From an uncultured Eggerthella sp. (lineage in GTDB: Bacteria > Actinomycetota > Coriobacteriia > Coriobacteriales > Eggerthellaceae): 64,000 bases of DNA. Below, in pieces: positions 45,296-54,432 of the stretch (positions within the stretch are counted from its first letter, which is position 1; every line of letters starts with the position of its first letter). The translations under genes and the position numbers were made by a program. The notes below the pieces were generated by a model. The model searched no databases and had not been told where the DNA came from. It saw only the letters and a list, made by a program, of their open reading frames with translations. Location: positions 1 to 64,000 of the forward strand of contig UPYK01000009.1 in NCBI GenBank assembly GCA_900538545.1. Reading direction: 5' to 3'.

Positions 45296-46262
45296 ACTAG
45301 CAGATGCTACGCAAGCTCAAGAAAAGAAAGCTACTCGTGCCGCTTATGGCAAAACGCTGGCAGAGCTCTACGAACAAGGGCTGCCGATCGTAGCGGTCGA
45401 CGCCGATCTTTCCGGTTCGACCACCACGAAAGCGTTCGCCCAAGCAGGCCAGGAAGAGAGCAAGCGTCTCTTCAATGTGGGCATCGCTGAACAGAATATG
45501 ATCGATGTTGCTGCAGGATTGGCACTTGCGGGCAATATCGCGTTCACCGGTTCGTTCGCGGTGTTCGGTACGGGGCGTTGCTATGACCAGATCCGTAATA
45601 CGGTCGCTTATGCCAACCTTGATGTGAAGATCGCACCTACCCATGCAGGCATCTCGGTCGGTCCTGATGGTGGCTCTCACCAGATGCTCGAAGATATTGC
45701 GCTCATGTGCGGGCTTCCTCCTATGAAGGTGCTCGTTCCGGCCGACTATGCTTCTGCTTGTGCAGCGCTGCGTTTGGCCGCTGAAACTCCTGGTCCGGTG
45801 TATGTTCGCATGGGTCGCGCGAGCGTTCCTGCTGTCTATGCGCCTGATGTCGAGCTTGAGCTCGGTAAGGCGTATGTCATCGACGAGGGCACCGATGTCT
45901 CGATCATCGCTTGCGGCCTTGAGGTCACCGAAGCGAGAAAGGCAGCAGAGAAGCTCGCTGAAGAGGGGATCTCTGCCGAGGTCATCGATGCATTTTCGGT
46001 AAAACCGCTCGATACCGAGACTATTCTGGCTTCTCTTGCCAAGACCGGCTGTGCGGTCGTTGCTGAAGAGCATTCTGTTTATGGAGGCTTCTGTTCAGCG
46101 GTGAGCGAACTTTGCGCTGAATCACAGCCGACGCCACTCGAGTTCGTTGCGGTGCGCGATCGCTTCGGTAAATCGGGAGAGTTTGAAGAACTTATGGCGT
46201 ATTTCGCTCTCGATGCGGATTCTATCGTCCAGGCAGCGAAAAAAGTGCTCACGCGCAAATAA
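45288..46262 (+). CDS. Transketolase, C-terminal subunit
   Basis: A 324-residue pyrimidine-binding and C-terminal half (RAAYGKTLAELYEQGLPIVA, NVGIAEQNMIDVAAGLAL with the catalytic Glu, then PTHAGISVGPDGGSHQ). A GTG start overlaps the first subunit, so translation is coupled. Pentose phosphate metabolism; substrate sugars are the usual ones for the family. Confidence 0.92.
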   Translation: MIKLADATQAQEKKATRAAYGKTLAELYEQGLPIVAVDADLSGSTTTKAFAQAGQEESKRLFNVGIAEQNMIDVAAGLALAGNIAFTGSFAVFGTGRCYDQIRNTVAYANLDVKIAPTHAGISVGPDGGSHQMLEDIALMCGLPPMKVLVPADYASACAALRLAAETPGPVYVRMGRASVPAVYAPDVELELGKAYVIDEGTDVSIIACGLEVTEARKAAEKLAEEGISAEVIDAFSVKPLDTETILASLAKTGCAVVAEEHSVYGGFCSAVSELCAESQPTPLEFVAVRDRFGKSGEFEELMAYFALDADSIVQAAKKVLTRK

Positions 46263-46268
46263 CCTTGC

Positions 46269-46274
46269 TATAAT
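46269..46274 (+). promoter_or_regulatory. Probable -10 box for ftsEX
   Basis: A consensus TATAAT in the gap after the transketolase, about 40 nt before ftsE. No convincing -35 is seen at 16-18 bp, so an extended or activator-dependent promoter is possible. Confidence 0.4.
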
Positions 46275-46313
46275 TTTCTTGTCTCAGAATCGACACTATG
46301 AATGGAGCATACT

Positions 46314-47138
46314 GTGACAAATGATAACGGCGGAAGCGCCGGCAGGCATGCCGCGGCGCACGCTACGCCAAATCTTACCGAGCAACTCTCGCAAGCGTTG
46401 CCCACGGTAAACGTCGAAGCGGTGAATCAAAGCACGGGAAATCCCGTCATCACCTTCGACCATGTTACGAAGATCTATGCCGCTCAGCCCAACAAGCCAG
46501 CGCTCGATGATGTTTCGCTGCATATCTATCCTGGCGAATTCGTTTTCCTCGTCGGTCATTCCGGATCGGGCAAGTCAACGTTCATCAAGCTGCTCACCCG
46601 TGAGCTCACGGCTACTTCGGGTCATATCTACGTTGCTGATGAAGATCTCTCTTCGATGCGCAATTGGCGCGTGCCTTACCTGCGCCGCAACATTGGCTGC
46701 GTTTTCCAGGACTTCAAGTTGTTGCCGAATAAGACGGTCTTTGAGAACGTTTCGTTCGCGCTCGAAGTAATCGGCAAATCGCGCCACATCATCCGTACGC
46801 AAGTGCCTGAGGTACTGCGTCTGGTTGGTCTGGCAGACAAGCTCGATAAGCTTCCGGACCAGCTTTCTGGCGGCGAGCAGCAGCGCGTCAGTATCGCACG
46901 CGCGATCGTCAATCGTCCACCCTTGCTCGTGTGCGACGAGCCGACTGGTAATCTCGACCCGCAGAACTCGCGTGGCATCATGGACTTGCTCGAACGCATC
47001 AATCGCACGGGCACTACCGTGCTCGTTGCTACGCACGATCGCGAGATGGTAGACAACATGCGTCGTCGCGTCGTCGCGCTCGATAAGGGTCATCTTACTC
47101 GCGACCAGGATAGGGGGGTGTACGGTTTCGATGTCTAG
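46314..47138 (+). CDS. ftsE: Cell-division ABC ATPase FtsE, with N-terminal extension
   Basis: A ~274-residue ABC ATPase, the cytoplasmic partner of FtsX, which controls peptidoglycan hydrolases at the septum. Walker A is GHSGSGKSTFIKL, the signature LSGGEQQRVSIARAI and Walker B LLVCDEPTGNLD. About 45 extra N-terminal residues, polar and possibly disordered, precede the usual start (ITFDHVTKIY). GTG 46314 is preferred because GGAG lies 6 nt upstream; ATG 46302 is the alternative. Overlaps ftsX by 8 nt. Confidence 0.9.
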   Translation: MTNDNGGSAGRHAAAHATPNLTEQLSQALPTVNVEAVNQSTGNPVITFDHVTKIYAAQPNKPALDDVSLHIYPGEFVFLVGHSGSGKSTFIKLLTRELTATSGHIYVADEDLSSMRNWRVPYLRRNIGCVFQDFKLLPNKTVFENVSFALEVIGKSRHIIRTQVPEVLRLVGLADKLDKLPDQLSGGEQQRVSIARAIVNRPPLLVCDEPTGNLDPQNSRGIMDLLERINRTGTTVLVATHDREMVDNMRRRVVALDKGHLTRDQDRGVYGFDV

Positions 47139-48045
47139 TTTGCTCTATTTCTTCCGTGAATCGCTCACTGGTTTCAAGCGTAATCTTTCTACAGCCTTAG
47201 GTTCGATCATCACGATCTTCCTTTCGTTGCTCATCATCGGTATCTTCTGCATTTGCGGCGTTATCATCAACAACGTCGTCACCTCGGTCGAGAACCAGGT
47301 TTCGATCACGGCTTATGTTGCCGACGATGCTTCTGAGCAGGATATCAATGCGGTCGAGCAGTATATCCAGGAACTTCCTGGTGTTGAGAGCGTGGATTTT
47401 ACCACTAAAGATCAGGCGCTCGAGAACTTCACTAACTCGATGACCTCGAATCCTGATATCGTCGCTCAGCTCGATGGCGAGAATCCACTTCCGGCATCGA
47501 TCGATGTGAACCTTTCGGAAGCACAGTCGGTCTCGGACATCGCGAATCGTATTCTTGAGAATGAAACGTTCGTGAAGATCTGCGATAACCCAGATGATCC
47601 TTCTGATTCGCTTCAGTATGGCCAGAAGACGGTCGACAAGCTCTTCTCGCTCACGAATGCTATTCGCTACATCGGCATCGGCCTTATCGTCGTGCTCGTG
47701 CTCATCGCGTTCATCTTCATCAATAACACCATTCGCCTCGCTATCCTCGCACGTCGCAAGGAGATCGCGATCATGCGTTTGGTCGGTGCTTCGAACGGCT
47801 TCATCCGTGGACCGTTTTTGGCAGAAGGTGCGCTGCATGCGATCATCGGTGCTCTGCTCGCTATCGGAGTCATCGAACTCATCCGTATCTTCGCGCTTCC
47901 GCGTGTCACCTCGGCACTCCCGTGGCTTCCGATCAATGTCGAACCGACCACGTTCATCCTCATCTATGTAACGCTTCTCTGCGCTGGCTTGGTCATCGGT
48001 TTGCTGGGTTCAGTGTTCGCAATGCGCCGCTACTTGAAGGTCTAG
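47131..48045 (+). CDS. ftsX: Cell-division permease-like protein FtsX
   Basis: A 304-residue membrane protein with a first transmembrane segment (about residues 22-45), an extracellular domain to about 170, and three C-terminal transmembrane segments, the FtsX fold (FtsX_ECD, then the conserved LARRKEIAIMRLVGASNGFIRGPF). It works with FtsE and an extracellular partner to trigger wall hydrolysis. Confidence 0.93.
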   Translation: MSSLLYFFRESLTGFKRNLSTALGSIITIFLSLLIIGIFCICGVIINNVVTSVENQVSITAYVADDASEQDINAVEQYIQELPGVESVDFTTKDQALENFTNSMTSNPDIVAQLDGENPLPASIDVNLSEAQSVSDIANRILENETFVKICDNPDDPSDSLQYGQKTVDKLFSLTNAIRYIGIGLIVVLVLIAFIFINNTIRLAILARRKEIAIMRLVGASNGFIRGPFLAEGALHAIIGALLAIGVIELIRIFALPRVTSALPWLPINVEPTTFILIYVTLLCAGLVIGLLGSVFAMRRYLKV

Positions 48046-48075
48046 CGTTGGTCGTAGCGCAAAGATTGGCTATCA

Positions 48076-49314
48076 GTGGAACACGCTTCTCAAAAGAATA
48101 AGCTCCAAAAACGCAATGCAAACATCATCAAGGTTGTTGGTGTTTGCATTGTTGCGATCGTGCTCTTCGTTGCAGGGTTCATGTTCAGAGGCAACACCGA
48201 GCTGCTCACAGCGATGGGCTTCACGAGCTTCACCACGAAGCAGGAAACAAACCCTGGTCAAACGGTTTCGGGTAATACGTATGATTCCCTTTCGGCACGC
48301 GTTGCCGAAGTGCAAGGCATCATCGCCAACGATAGCGTGGACACCTACGATCTCAATTCCGCAACCACTGCAACGCTCGATGCGTTCATCAAGACGATGA
48401 ACGATCCCTACGCGCGCTACTTCGATGCGTCTAGCTATCAGACCTATTTGAACAGCGTCTCCAGCCCTTCAACAGGCATTGGGGTGCTCTTCGGTGAATC
48501 CGATGGCTCGTGCTATGTGGTAGATGTGTTCGAAGGTTCGGAAGCAGCGAACATGGGTGTGCTGCCGGGAGACTATGTCGAAGCGATCGACGGCGAGAAG
48601 AAGGACCAGTGGTCACTTCCTGAAGTCACCAACACTCTGCATCGCGATGAAGGCGAAACGGTCTATATCACCTGGCGCAGGCCGGGAAAGGATAATGCGG
48701 GGGCAACGACCTTCAATACCTCCTTGCGCTACGAAAGCTCGCCCGAGACCAATATCACCTATTCCATCACTAACGGCATTGCCTATATCGAGATCAAGCA
48801 GCTTGGCAGCGATTGCGCTGAAGTGCTGAAGAAGACGATCGCTCAGGCAACGAGCGAAGGCGCAAGTGCGCTCGTGCTCGATCTGCGCAATATCCCCGGT
48901 GGCTATCTCACCCAAGCAGTGGAGATCGCATCGCTCTTCATCCAGAGCGGTACGGTCGTTCAGATCAAATCAGGAGATACGACCACCACGAAAACCGCTG
49001 ATGGCGCAGAAGTGACCAATCTTCCCTTAGTAGTGTTGGTCAACGAGAAGACGGCCGGTTCTGCCGAAGTGCTTGCTTCTGCGCTGCAAGATTCTCAGCG
49101 TGCCACCGTAGTGGGTGTTCAGACGCAGGGCAAGGGATCGGTGCAGGTCATGCAGCCGCTCTCCTTCGGTGGTGCATTGCGCTATACGGCGGCAACCTAT
49201 CTTTCTCCTTCAGGTCGTGCGATCGATGGAGTGGGTGTCACTCCCGATGTCGTCATCACCAATACCGAACGTCAAGTGCCCATCGCGCTCGAGATCGCTG
49301 CTTCGAATCGTTAG
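48076..49314 (+). CDS. S41-family carboxyl-terminal processing protease
   Basis: A 412-residue CtpA-like protease. It has an N-terminal signal anchor (about residues 18-38, VVGVCIVAIVLFVAGFMF), a PDZ domain (GIGVLFGESDGSCYVVDVF, GVLPGDYVEAIDG) and the S41 catalytic core with the nucleophile Ser in EKTAGSAEVLASAL and the general-base Lys in TQGKGSVQ. It should act outside the membrane on wall-associated or misfolded proteins. GTG start. Neighbourhood of ftsEX suggests cell-envelope or division work. Confidence 0.9.
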   Translation: MEHASQKNKLQKRNANIIKVVGVCIVAIVLFVAGFMFRGNTELLTAMGFTSFTTKQETNPGQTVSGNTYDSLSARVAEVQGIIANDSVDTYDLNSATTATLDAFIKTMNDPYARYFDASSYQTYLNSVSSPSTGIGVLFGESDGSCYVVDVFEGSEAANMGVLPGDYVEAIDGEKKDQWSLPEVTNTLHRDEGETVYITWRRPGKDNAGATTFNTSLRYESSPETNITYSITNGIAYIEIKQLGSDCAEVLKKTIAQATSEGASALVLDLRNIPGGYLTQAVEIASLFIQSGTVVQIKSGDTTTTKTADGAEVTNLPLVVLVNEKTAGSAEVLASALQDSQRATVVGVQTQGKGSVQVMQPLSFGGALRYTAATYLSPSGRAIDGVGVTPDVVITNTERQVPIALEIAASNR

Positions 49315-49329
49315 AAGCGCTGATGATTC

Positions 49330-51372
49330 ATGGCACGACGTTCATCCAAAGCACGTAAACACCCAAAGTCGCATCCACAAGGCATCCTTGAAGTTGCACC
49401 GCGAGGCTTCGGCTTCGTAAAGACTGCAGAAGGCGAATACTTCATTCCCGCAAGTGAACGCAATGGCGCATTCCCTGGGGATCTTGTCTTGGTCGCGCGC
49501 ATGAGACAACGCGGCGATCGGCAGGCAGGGTATTCTCATGCACCTGGATACAAACCTTCAGCGCGTGTCGTGAAGATCCTCTCTCGTGCAAATGAGCATA
49601 TTATCGGACGATATGAAGTTGCTGAGCCCTTCGGGGTGGTCGTTCCGAGCGATCCTCGCATTCCGCACGATATCTTCACGCTCCGTAAGGACAACCCTTC
49701 CATCGAAGATGGCAGTCTGGTCGAAGTGGAGATCGTGAGCTACCCTTCGCGCAACAACGCGGCAACGGGCAAGGTGGTACGGGTGATCGGCGCGGGCGAT
49801 TCGAGCAACCTCGAGATTGATCTGATCGTTGCACAGCACAAGCTCGAGACCGAATTCAGCGACCAGGCGCTCGATGAAGCGGATGCGTGCGTGCTCGATG
49901 TTGCAGGCGCCCTTGCGAGCGGGTATCGCGATATTCGCGATCGGTTCGTCTTCACGATCGATCCGGTCGACGCGCGCGACTATGACGATGCGCTCTCGGT
50001 GGAAGTGGAAGGGGAGCACGTTCACTTAGGTGTTCATATTGCTGATGTTTCGGGGTATGTGCCCTTCGATTCTGCGCTTGATGGGGAAGCGCGCAGGCGC
50101 GGATGCTCGGTCTACCTGGTCGATCGCGTCATACCGATGCTTCCCGAAGCGCTCTCCAATCAGCTCTGTTCGCTCGTACCTGCGCGTGAGCGCTTGGCGA
50201 TGTCGGTCGATATCACGTTGCGTAAAAGCGATGGCCAGGTTCTTGCCTATGAGATATTCCCGAGCGTGATCGCTTCAAATGCTCGCCTTTCCTATGATCA
50301 AGCGCAAGCGCTCATCGATTCTGCTCCTTACGCTCTGATCGATGCCTTCAGGCAGGAAGCAGCACCTTTCGGTGCGGTCGAGCTGGACGATGAAACGGTC
50401 CTCCAGCTGGCTGAGAAGATCAAGGCTGCCAAGGCGCTTTCCGAGCGGCTCTATGAGCGAAGATATGCAGCAGGCTGCATGGAATTCAATCGCGTTGAAG
50501 CACGTGCGATCCTCGATGATCAGGGCACGCCTACGGGCATCCGCTATCGAAAGCGGACCGAAGCCACCAAGCTCATCGAAGAAGCGATGATCCTCGCTAA
50601 CCATCTGGTGGCCTCTTGGCTCTCTGAGCGCGGCATGCCGTGCATCTATCGAACTCATGATGCGCCAGCGCGCGATGCGCTCTTCTCGTTCTATGAGATC
50701 CTGCAAGAATTCGATGCCTATCGTGCGATCGATAAGAGTCTTTTCTGTGCTGGCAATCCTCACGTCTTACAGCAACTTCTCGCAACACCAGTCGACGAAC
50801 AGACCCATGAATTGGTGAGCATGTTGCTATTGCGCAGCATGAAACGCGCCGCCTATTCGGTCGAGGATGCGGGCCATTACGGATTGGCGCTCGAGCAATA
50901 CTGCCATTTCACCAGTCCTATCAGGCGTTATCCCGATCTTATGGTGCACCGTATGGTAAAAGGAGCGTTGCTTAAGAAATCTGCAACCTTCGAAGCGGAG
51001 AAGAATTCAAGCGCGTGGATCGCGGATCATTCATCGGAAATGGAGCGTGTTGCTGCTAAAGCTGAGCATCAATCGCAGCTCGTGAAGCTCATCGAGTATC
51101 TGCAAGGCTTCATCGGAGAGCGTTTCGAGACGCTCATCTACAGTGTTTCCACGTTCGGCGCGGTGCTTCGCATGGAGAACACCGTTTTGGGATTCATCCC
51201 GATCGAAGAGCTCGGCGATGAGTATTTCTCCTACAACCCTGAACGCTCGACGCTCACGGGTTCCGATACGGGTATGGTCTATCGGATCGGGCAAAAGCTC
51301 GAAGTGGTCTTAGCGGAAGCGGACTGGCACAGTCGCGAGGTGCGCTTCAAGATGGCGCCACGCTTCGAGTAA
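49330..51372 (+). CDS. rnr: Ribonuclease R
   Basis: A 680-residue 3'-5' exoribonuclease of the RNB family. N-terminal basic segment and cold-shock domain (APRGFGFVKTAEGEYFIP), second OB fold, then the RNB core with four acidic residues in IDPVDARDYDDALSV and the motif HFTSPIRRYPDLMVHR, and a C-terminal S1 domain. It degrades structured RNA and acts with tmRNA-SmpB; smpB lies 1.2 kb downstream in the same direction. Short compared with E. coli RNase R (813 residues), as in Gram-positives. Confidence 0.93.
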   Translation: MARRSSKARKHPKSHPQGILEVAPRGFGFVKTAEGEYFIPASERNGAFPGDLVLVARMRQRGDRQAGYSHAPGYKPSARVVKILSRANEHIIGRYEVAEPFGVVVPSDPRIPHDIFTLRKDNPSIEDGSLVEVEIVSYPSRNNAATGKVVRVIGAGDSSNLEIDLIVAQHKLETEFSDQALDEADACVLDVAGALASGYRDIRDRFVFTIDPVDARDYDDALSVEVEGEHVHLGVHIADVSGYVPFDSALDGEARRRGCSVYLVDRVIPMLPEALSNQLCSLVPARERLAMSVDITLRKSDGQVLAYEIFPSVIASNARLSYDQAQALIDSAPYALIDAFRQEAAPFGAVELDDETVLQLAEKIKAAKALSERLYERRYAAGCMEFNRVEARAILDDQGTPTGIRYRKRTEATKLIEEAMILANHLVASWLSERGMPCIYRTHDAPARDALFSFYEILQEFDAYRAIDKSLFCAGNPHVLQQLLATPVDEQTHELVSMLLLRSMKRAAYSVEDAGHYGLALEQYCHFTSPIRRYPDLMVHRMVKGALLKKSATFEAEKNSSAWIADHSSEMERVAAKAEHQSQLVKLIEYLQGFIGERFETLIYSVSTFGAVLRMENTVLGFIPIEELGDEYFSYNPERSTLTGSDTGMVYRIGQKLEVVLAEADWHSREVRFKMAPRFE

Positions 51373-51409
51373 GATGCGGGATGCTCACCGCGCCCGTTCG
51401 AAAGCGCGC

Positions 51410-51415
51410 TATAAT
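51410..51415 (+). promoter_or_regulatory. Probable -10 box for the M42 peptidase operon
   Basis: Consensus TATAAT (51410-51415) in the rnr downstream gap, about 65 nt before the peptidase start. No clear -35 at standard spacing. Confidence 0.4.
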
Positions 51416-51480
51416 TGCTTCAATAAAAAGAGCTAACGAGGTGCGAACGCGCTTCTTCCTATATATGAGAGGAGCCTATC

Positions 51481-52548
51481 ATGGCTAAGGTCGATAAGAA
51501 ATTCTTGAAGAAGATACTTGAAACCCCTTCGGTCACCGGTACGGAGGTGGGTGTTGCAGAGCGGGTGCGCAAGCGGCTCGCGAACGTGGCGGACTCCATC
51601 GAAACCAATGTGATGGGTTCGGTCCATGCTACGCTGAAGGGGAACGGCAAGGCTCCTTCGGTCATGATCGCAGCTCACATGGACGAAGTGGGCCTCATGG
51701 TCACCTATATAAGCGAAGAGGGTTTCTTGAGCGTTGCTGCGGTGGGCGGCGTTGATGCTGCGATACTGCCGGGCATGCGTGTTGATGTCCACACGAAACA
51801 TGGTACGCTGCGCGGCGTGGTCGGAAGGAAGCCGATCCATCTTATCAGCCCTGATGAGCGAAAGAATGTCACCGCGCTCGACGATCTTGTGATCGATCTG
51901 GGCATGTCAGCGAAGCACGTGAAGAAAGCGGTCTCCATCGGTGATGTGATCACCTATGGAGTTGGCTTCGAAGAGTTCGGCGATGGTATGGCGGTCTCGC
52001 GTGGCTTCGATGACAAGATGGGTGTCTATATCGCGGTGCGTGTGCTCGAAGAGCTTGCGAAAGCGGGCGGAGCGCCCGGCGATTACATCTGTGCAGCAAC
52101 GGTCCAGGAAGAGATCGGGTTGCGTGGCGGAACCACCTCCGCCTATGGGGTGCACCCCGATATCGCGATCGCGCTCGATGTCACGCATGCTACGGATTAT
52201 CCTGGCATCGACCCGACGAAGTACGGCAAGCTCGCCTGCGGTGAAGGTCCGGTCATCGCGCGTGGACCGAATATCAATCCTGTTGTCTTCGATCGCTTGA
52301 AGGCAGCCGCTAAAAAGGCGAAGGTTCCCGTTCAGATCGAAGCTGAACCGCGGGTCACGGGAACCGATGCAGCTGCGATGCAGATCCAGCGTGGCGGAAA
52401 GGCAACCGGCCTCGTTTCGGTCGCGTTGCGCTATATGCATACCCCCACCGAGGTCATCGCGCTTAAAGATCTTGAAGCGTGTGTAGAACTTCTGGTGCAG
52501 TTCATCCTCGACCTCGATGAAGAGGTCACGTTCGTCCCTGGTCTGTAG
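51481..52548 (+). CDS. M42-family glutamyl/lysyl aminopeptidase
   Basis: A 355-residue dinuclear metallo-aminopeptidase. Ligands are AAHMDEVG (His), GFDDKMGV (bridging Asp), VQEEIGLRG (Glu-Glu), ALDVTHATD (Asp) and YMHTPTEV (His). Domain order and length match the TET-forming M42 group. A GAGAGGAG site precedes the ATG. Likely in an operon with smpB, which starts 2 nt later. Confidence 0.93.
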   Translation: MAKVDKKFLKKILETPSVTGTEVGVAERVRKRLANVADSIETNVMGSVHATLKGNGKAPSVMIAAHMDEVGLMVTYISEEGFLSVAAVGGVDAAILPGMRVDVHTKHGTLRGVVGRKPIHLISPDERKNVTALDDLVIDLGMSAKHVKKAVSIGDVITYGVGFEEFGDGMAVSRGFDDKMGVYIAVRVLEELAKAGGAPGDYICAATVQEEIGLRGGTTSAYGVHPDIAIALDVTHATDYPGIDPTKYGKLACGEGPVIARGPNINPVVFDRLKAAAKKAKVPVQIEAEPRVTGTDAAAMQIQRGGKATGLVSVALRYMHTPTEVIALKDLEACVELLVQFILDLDEEVTFVPGL

Positions 52549-52550
52549 CC

Positions 52551-53021
52551 ATGTCGCGCGTCGATACGCTCATAGCGAAGAATCGTCGTGCGCTGCACGA
52601 TTACGAGATCTTGGAAACCTACGAGGCGGGCATCGTGCTCACGGGTACCGAGGTGTGCTCGCTTCGTGAGAATAACTGCCAGCTCACGGACTGCTTTGCG
52701 CTCGTTCGCAATGGGGAAGTATGGTTGCATAATCTTCATATCGCACCCTATTCCCATGGCAATATCGCCAACCCTGACCCTGATCGCGTGCGCAAGCTCT
52801 TGCTCCATCGCAATCAGATCCGCGATCTTGTGCGAAAGACCCAGGAGAAGGGTATGGCACTTGTGCCGCTCAAGATCTATTTCGATAAGAATTCACGCGT
52901 GAAGATCGAGTTGGCGGTCGCACGAGGCAAGAAGCTCTACGATAAACGTGCAGCGATGGCCGAGCGCGATTCGAAACGCGAGATCGATCGGGCGCTCAAA
53001 GCGCGCAATCGTTCGTATTAG
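52551..53021 (+). CDS. smpB: tmRNA-binding protein
   Basis: A 156-residue SmpB, the tmRNA partner in rescue of stalled ribosomes (YEAGIVLTGTEVCSLR, NNCQLTDCFALV, basic C-terminal tail AVARGKKLYDKRAAMAERD). No tmRNA gene was found next to it in the window, although the two are often adjacent. Starts 2 nt after the M42 gene. Confidence 0.95.
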   Translation: MSRVDTLIAKNRRALHDYEILETYEAGIVLTGTEVCSLRENNCQLTDCFALVRNGEVWLHNLHIAPYSHGNIANPDPDRVRKLLLHRNQIRDLVRKTQEKGMALVPLKIYFDKNSRVKIELAVARGKKLYDKRAAMAERDSKREIDRALKARNRSY

Positions 53022-53035
53022 GAAAGGATGCCGTT

Positions 53036-53506
53036 ATGAATGAAGCGGTCAAGACCATGATCGAGCGCCTTCATGCTCGATTGGACGATCTTTCGGTTGT
53101 GGTAGATGGCGTTCCGTATGAACTTGCGGGCTATGACAAGAAGCTCGATAAGATCGATGACCAGATCTATCTCATCGAATGTGAGATCGAGAAGAAGACC
53201 GCCAAAAGCGTTCCGCTCGAACCCGTGAGCGAAGCAGAGTCGGCTGCGTTCGATAATGCAACGCAAGCAAAGGACCCCAAGCGCACCGCAGCAGCTTCGA
53301 GCTCTGTATCTGAGTCTGAAGAAGGGGTGGACGAGAAGAAGGAAGAGGGATTCCTTACCGATTCCGCGAAAGAGACGATCGCGGGAGCAACGAAGAAGCT
53401 CAACTCCTTCTACAAGGAGGGTAAGGAGGTCATGGGCGAGTTCTCTGAGGCCTTTGGCGATATCAAAGATGCGCTCCCAGGCAATCCTTTCAAGAAGCGT
53501 CGTTAG
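53036..53506 (+). CDS. Hypothetical protein
   Basis: A 156-residue, hydrophilic protein with two helical parts (residues 1-58 and 110-156) joined by an Ala/Ser/Glu-rich linker. The C-terminal half (GATKKLNSFYKEGKEVMGEF) recalls small stress-response-like helical proteins, but I do not recognise it. It starts 14 nt after smpB with a GGAAAGG site, so it belongs to the same transcript. Confidence 0.65.
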   Translation: MNEAVKTMIERLHARLDDLSVVVDGVPYELAGYDKKLDKIDDQIYLIECEIEKKTAKSVPLEPVSEAESAAFDNATQAKDPKRTAAASSSVSESEEGVDEKKEEGFLTDSAKETIAGATKKLNSFYKEGKEVMGEFSEAFGDIKDALPGNPFKKRR

Positions 53507-53530
53507 TGCGTAGCTAGGGGAGCAGGACGA

Positions 53531-53593
53531 GAAGCGTCCAAAGCGAACCTAGAAGCGTTCATGTTGAACCTACAGGCGCTCATGCAGTTAGGT
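53531..53593. repeat. Three 21-bp tandem units
   Basis: Units at 53531-53551, 53552-53572 and 53573-53593 share the pattern GAAGCG...GAACCTA, with 16 of 21 bases equal between the first two; the third is more diverged. They fill the 3' end of the gene above and the terminator below. Non-coding, function unknown. Confidence 0.45.
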
Positions 53594-53602
53594 GTTAAAG
53601 AA

Positions 53603-53638
53603 AGAGGAGGTCACCGACGTGTGTCGATGACCTCCTCT
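53603..53638. terminator. Bidirectional terminator
   Basis: An 11-bp perfect stem (AGAGGAGGTCA at 53603-53613 with TGACCTCCTCT at 53628-53638) with an inner CGAC/GTCG pairing, between the plus-strand hypothetical gene and the convergent small acidic gene. It can serve both strands. Confidence 0.75.
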
Positions 53639-53676
53639 TGTTTCGCAAGTAGTGCGAAGCGATCGATCTGAGAAGG

Positions 53677-53862
53677 CTATTTAGCCTCACGCATGGCCTC
53701 ATCGAATTCGCCAGCGGTCTCAGCAGCTGCCGCAGCTGCGCCTTCATCGCCCATGGCGTCGAAGTCTTCAACGGCGGTTTCTGCTTCAGCGCGAATATCG
53801 TACTCGAGCTTTTCGAGGTCTGCGCGTGCGATGCGATCTTTTTCTTCATTTGAGATATCCAT
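53677..53862 (-). CDS. Small acidic protein of unknown function
   Basis: A 61-residue protein, MDISNEEKDRIARADLEKLE at its start and rich in Ala, Glu and Asp with a six-Ala run. No signal peptide or known motif. ATG 53862 has an AAGGGAGG site at good spacing; a GTG three codons earlier is too close. It has its own divergent region and a terminator after it, so it is probably a real stand-alone gene. Confidence 0.65.
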   Translation of the reverse strand: MDISNEEKDRIARADLEKLEYDIRAEAETAVEDFDAMGDEGAAAAAAETAGEFDEAMREAK

Positions 53863-54022
53863 GGTGAACACCCTCCCTTAAGTGGTTCTTTTGATACTTC
53901 TATTGTAGTAATACGCACGTGAAATGCGATTACCGCAGGGTGACCGTTTCTTTTCGTCTTGGCTACAGCCTTCCGTAGGACGCCGGATAGTTCACTTAGG
54001 CGAAAAAATGCTCGTTTTCATC

Positions 54023-54051
54023 TTGGGTGCTCCTTTTACCTGTGGTATAGT
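54023..54051 (+). promoter_or_regulatory. rpmB: Promoter of rpmB
   Basis: A -35 TTGGGT (54023-54028) and a -10 TATAGT (54046-54051) are separated by 17 bp, about 70 nt before the rpmB ATG. Confidence 0.6.
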
Positions 54052-54123
54052 GCTAGGGCTTGTTTGAAACATACGGCATAAACATGCCTGTGAACATTGA
54101 ACGATAAATGGAGTTGATCAAGA

Positions 54124-54312
54124 ATGTCCAAAGTATGTGAGATCTGCGGTAAAGCACCGAGCGCTGGTCGTAATGTCAGCCATTCTCATCGTGTTACCAA
54201 TCGTACCTTCCGTCCGAACATCCAGAAGGTCACGATCAAACTCAATGGCAAGGTCAAGCGTGCGAACGTTTGCACGAAGTGCCTCAAAGCAGGTAACGTC
54301 GAGCGCGCATAA
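54124..54312 (+). CDS. rpmB: Ribosomal protein bL28
   Basis: A 62-residue bL28 with a Cys pair at each end (CEICGKAP near the start, CTKCLKAGNVE near the end), i.e. the zinc-binding form, and the SHSHRVTNRTFRPNIQKV core. Single gene with its own promoter and a terminator. Confidence 0.95.
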   Translation: MSKVCEICGKAPSAGRNVSHSHRVTNRTFRPNIQKVTIKLNGKVKRANVCTKCLKAGNVERA

Positions 54313-54335
54313 CAGCCATTCTCGTCCTGTTCTCG

Positions 54336-54364
54336 AAGACCACTCATGATGGGTGGTCTTTTTT
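54336..54364 (+). terminator. Terminator after rpmB
   Basis: Ten paired bases (AAGACCACTC at 54336-54345 with GGGTGGTCTT at 54351-54360, one G-U) and a T-run. Clear Rho-independent terminator. Confidence 0.85.
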
Positions 54365-54432
54365 GTGTAAAATGAAGCTCTAGCCCTAACTGGCGTGGTC
54401 ATTCCTGGCCATTGCCTATCGAAAGGAGCGCT

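Noticed and set aside
44462..46262. The two transketolase genes as a broken single gene.
   Set aside because: Each half is complete, starts with its own codon, overlaps by 8 nt and matches the common split form in anaerobes.
53510..53680. tmRNA gene next to smpB.
   Set aside because: The gap holds 21-bp repeats and a terminator; no tRNA-like ends or tag ORF were seen.
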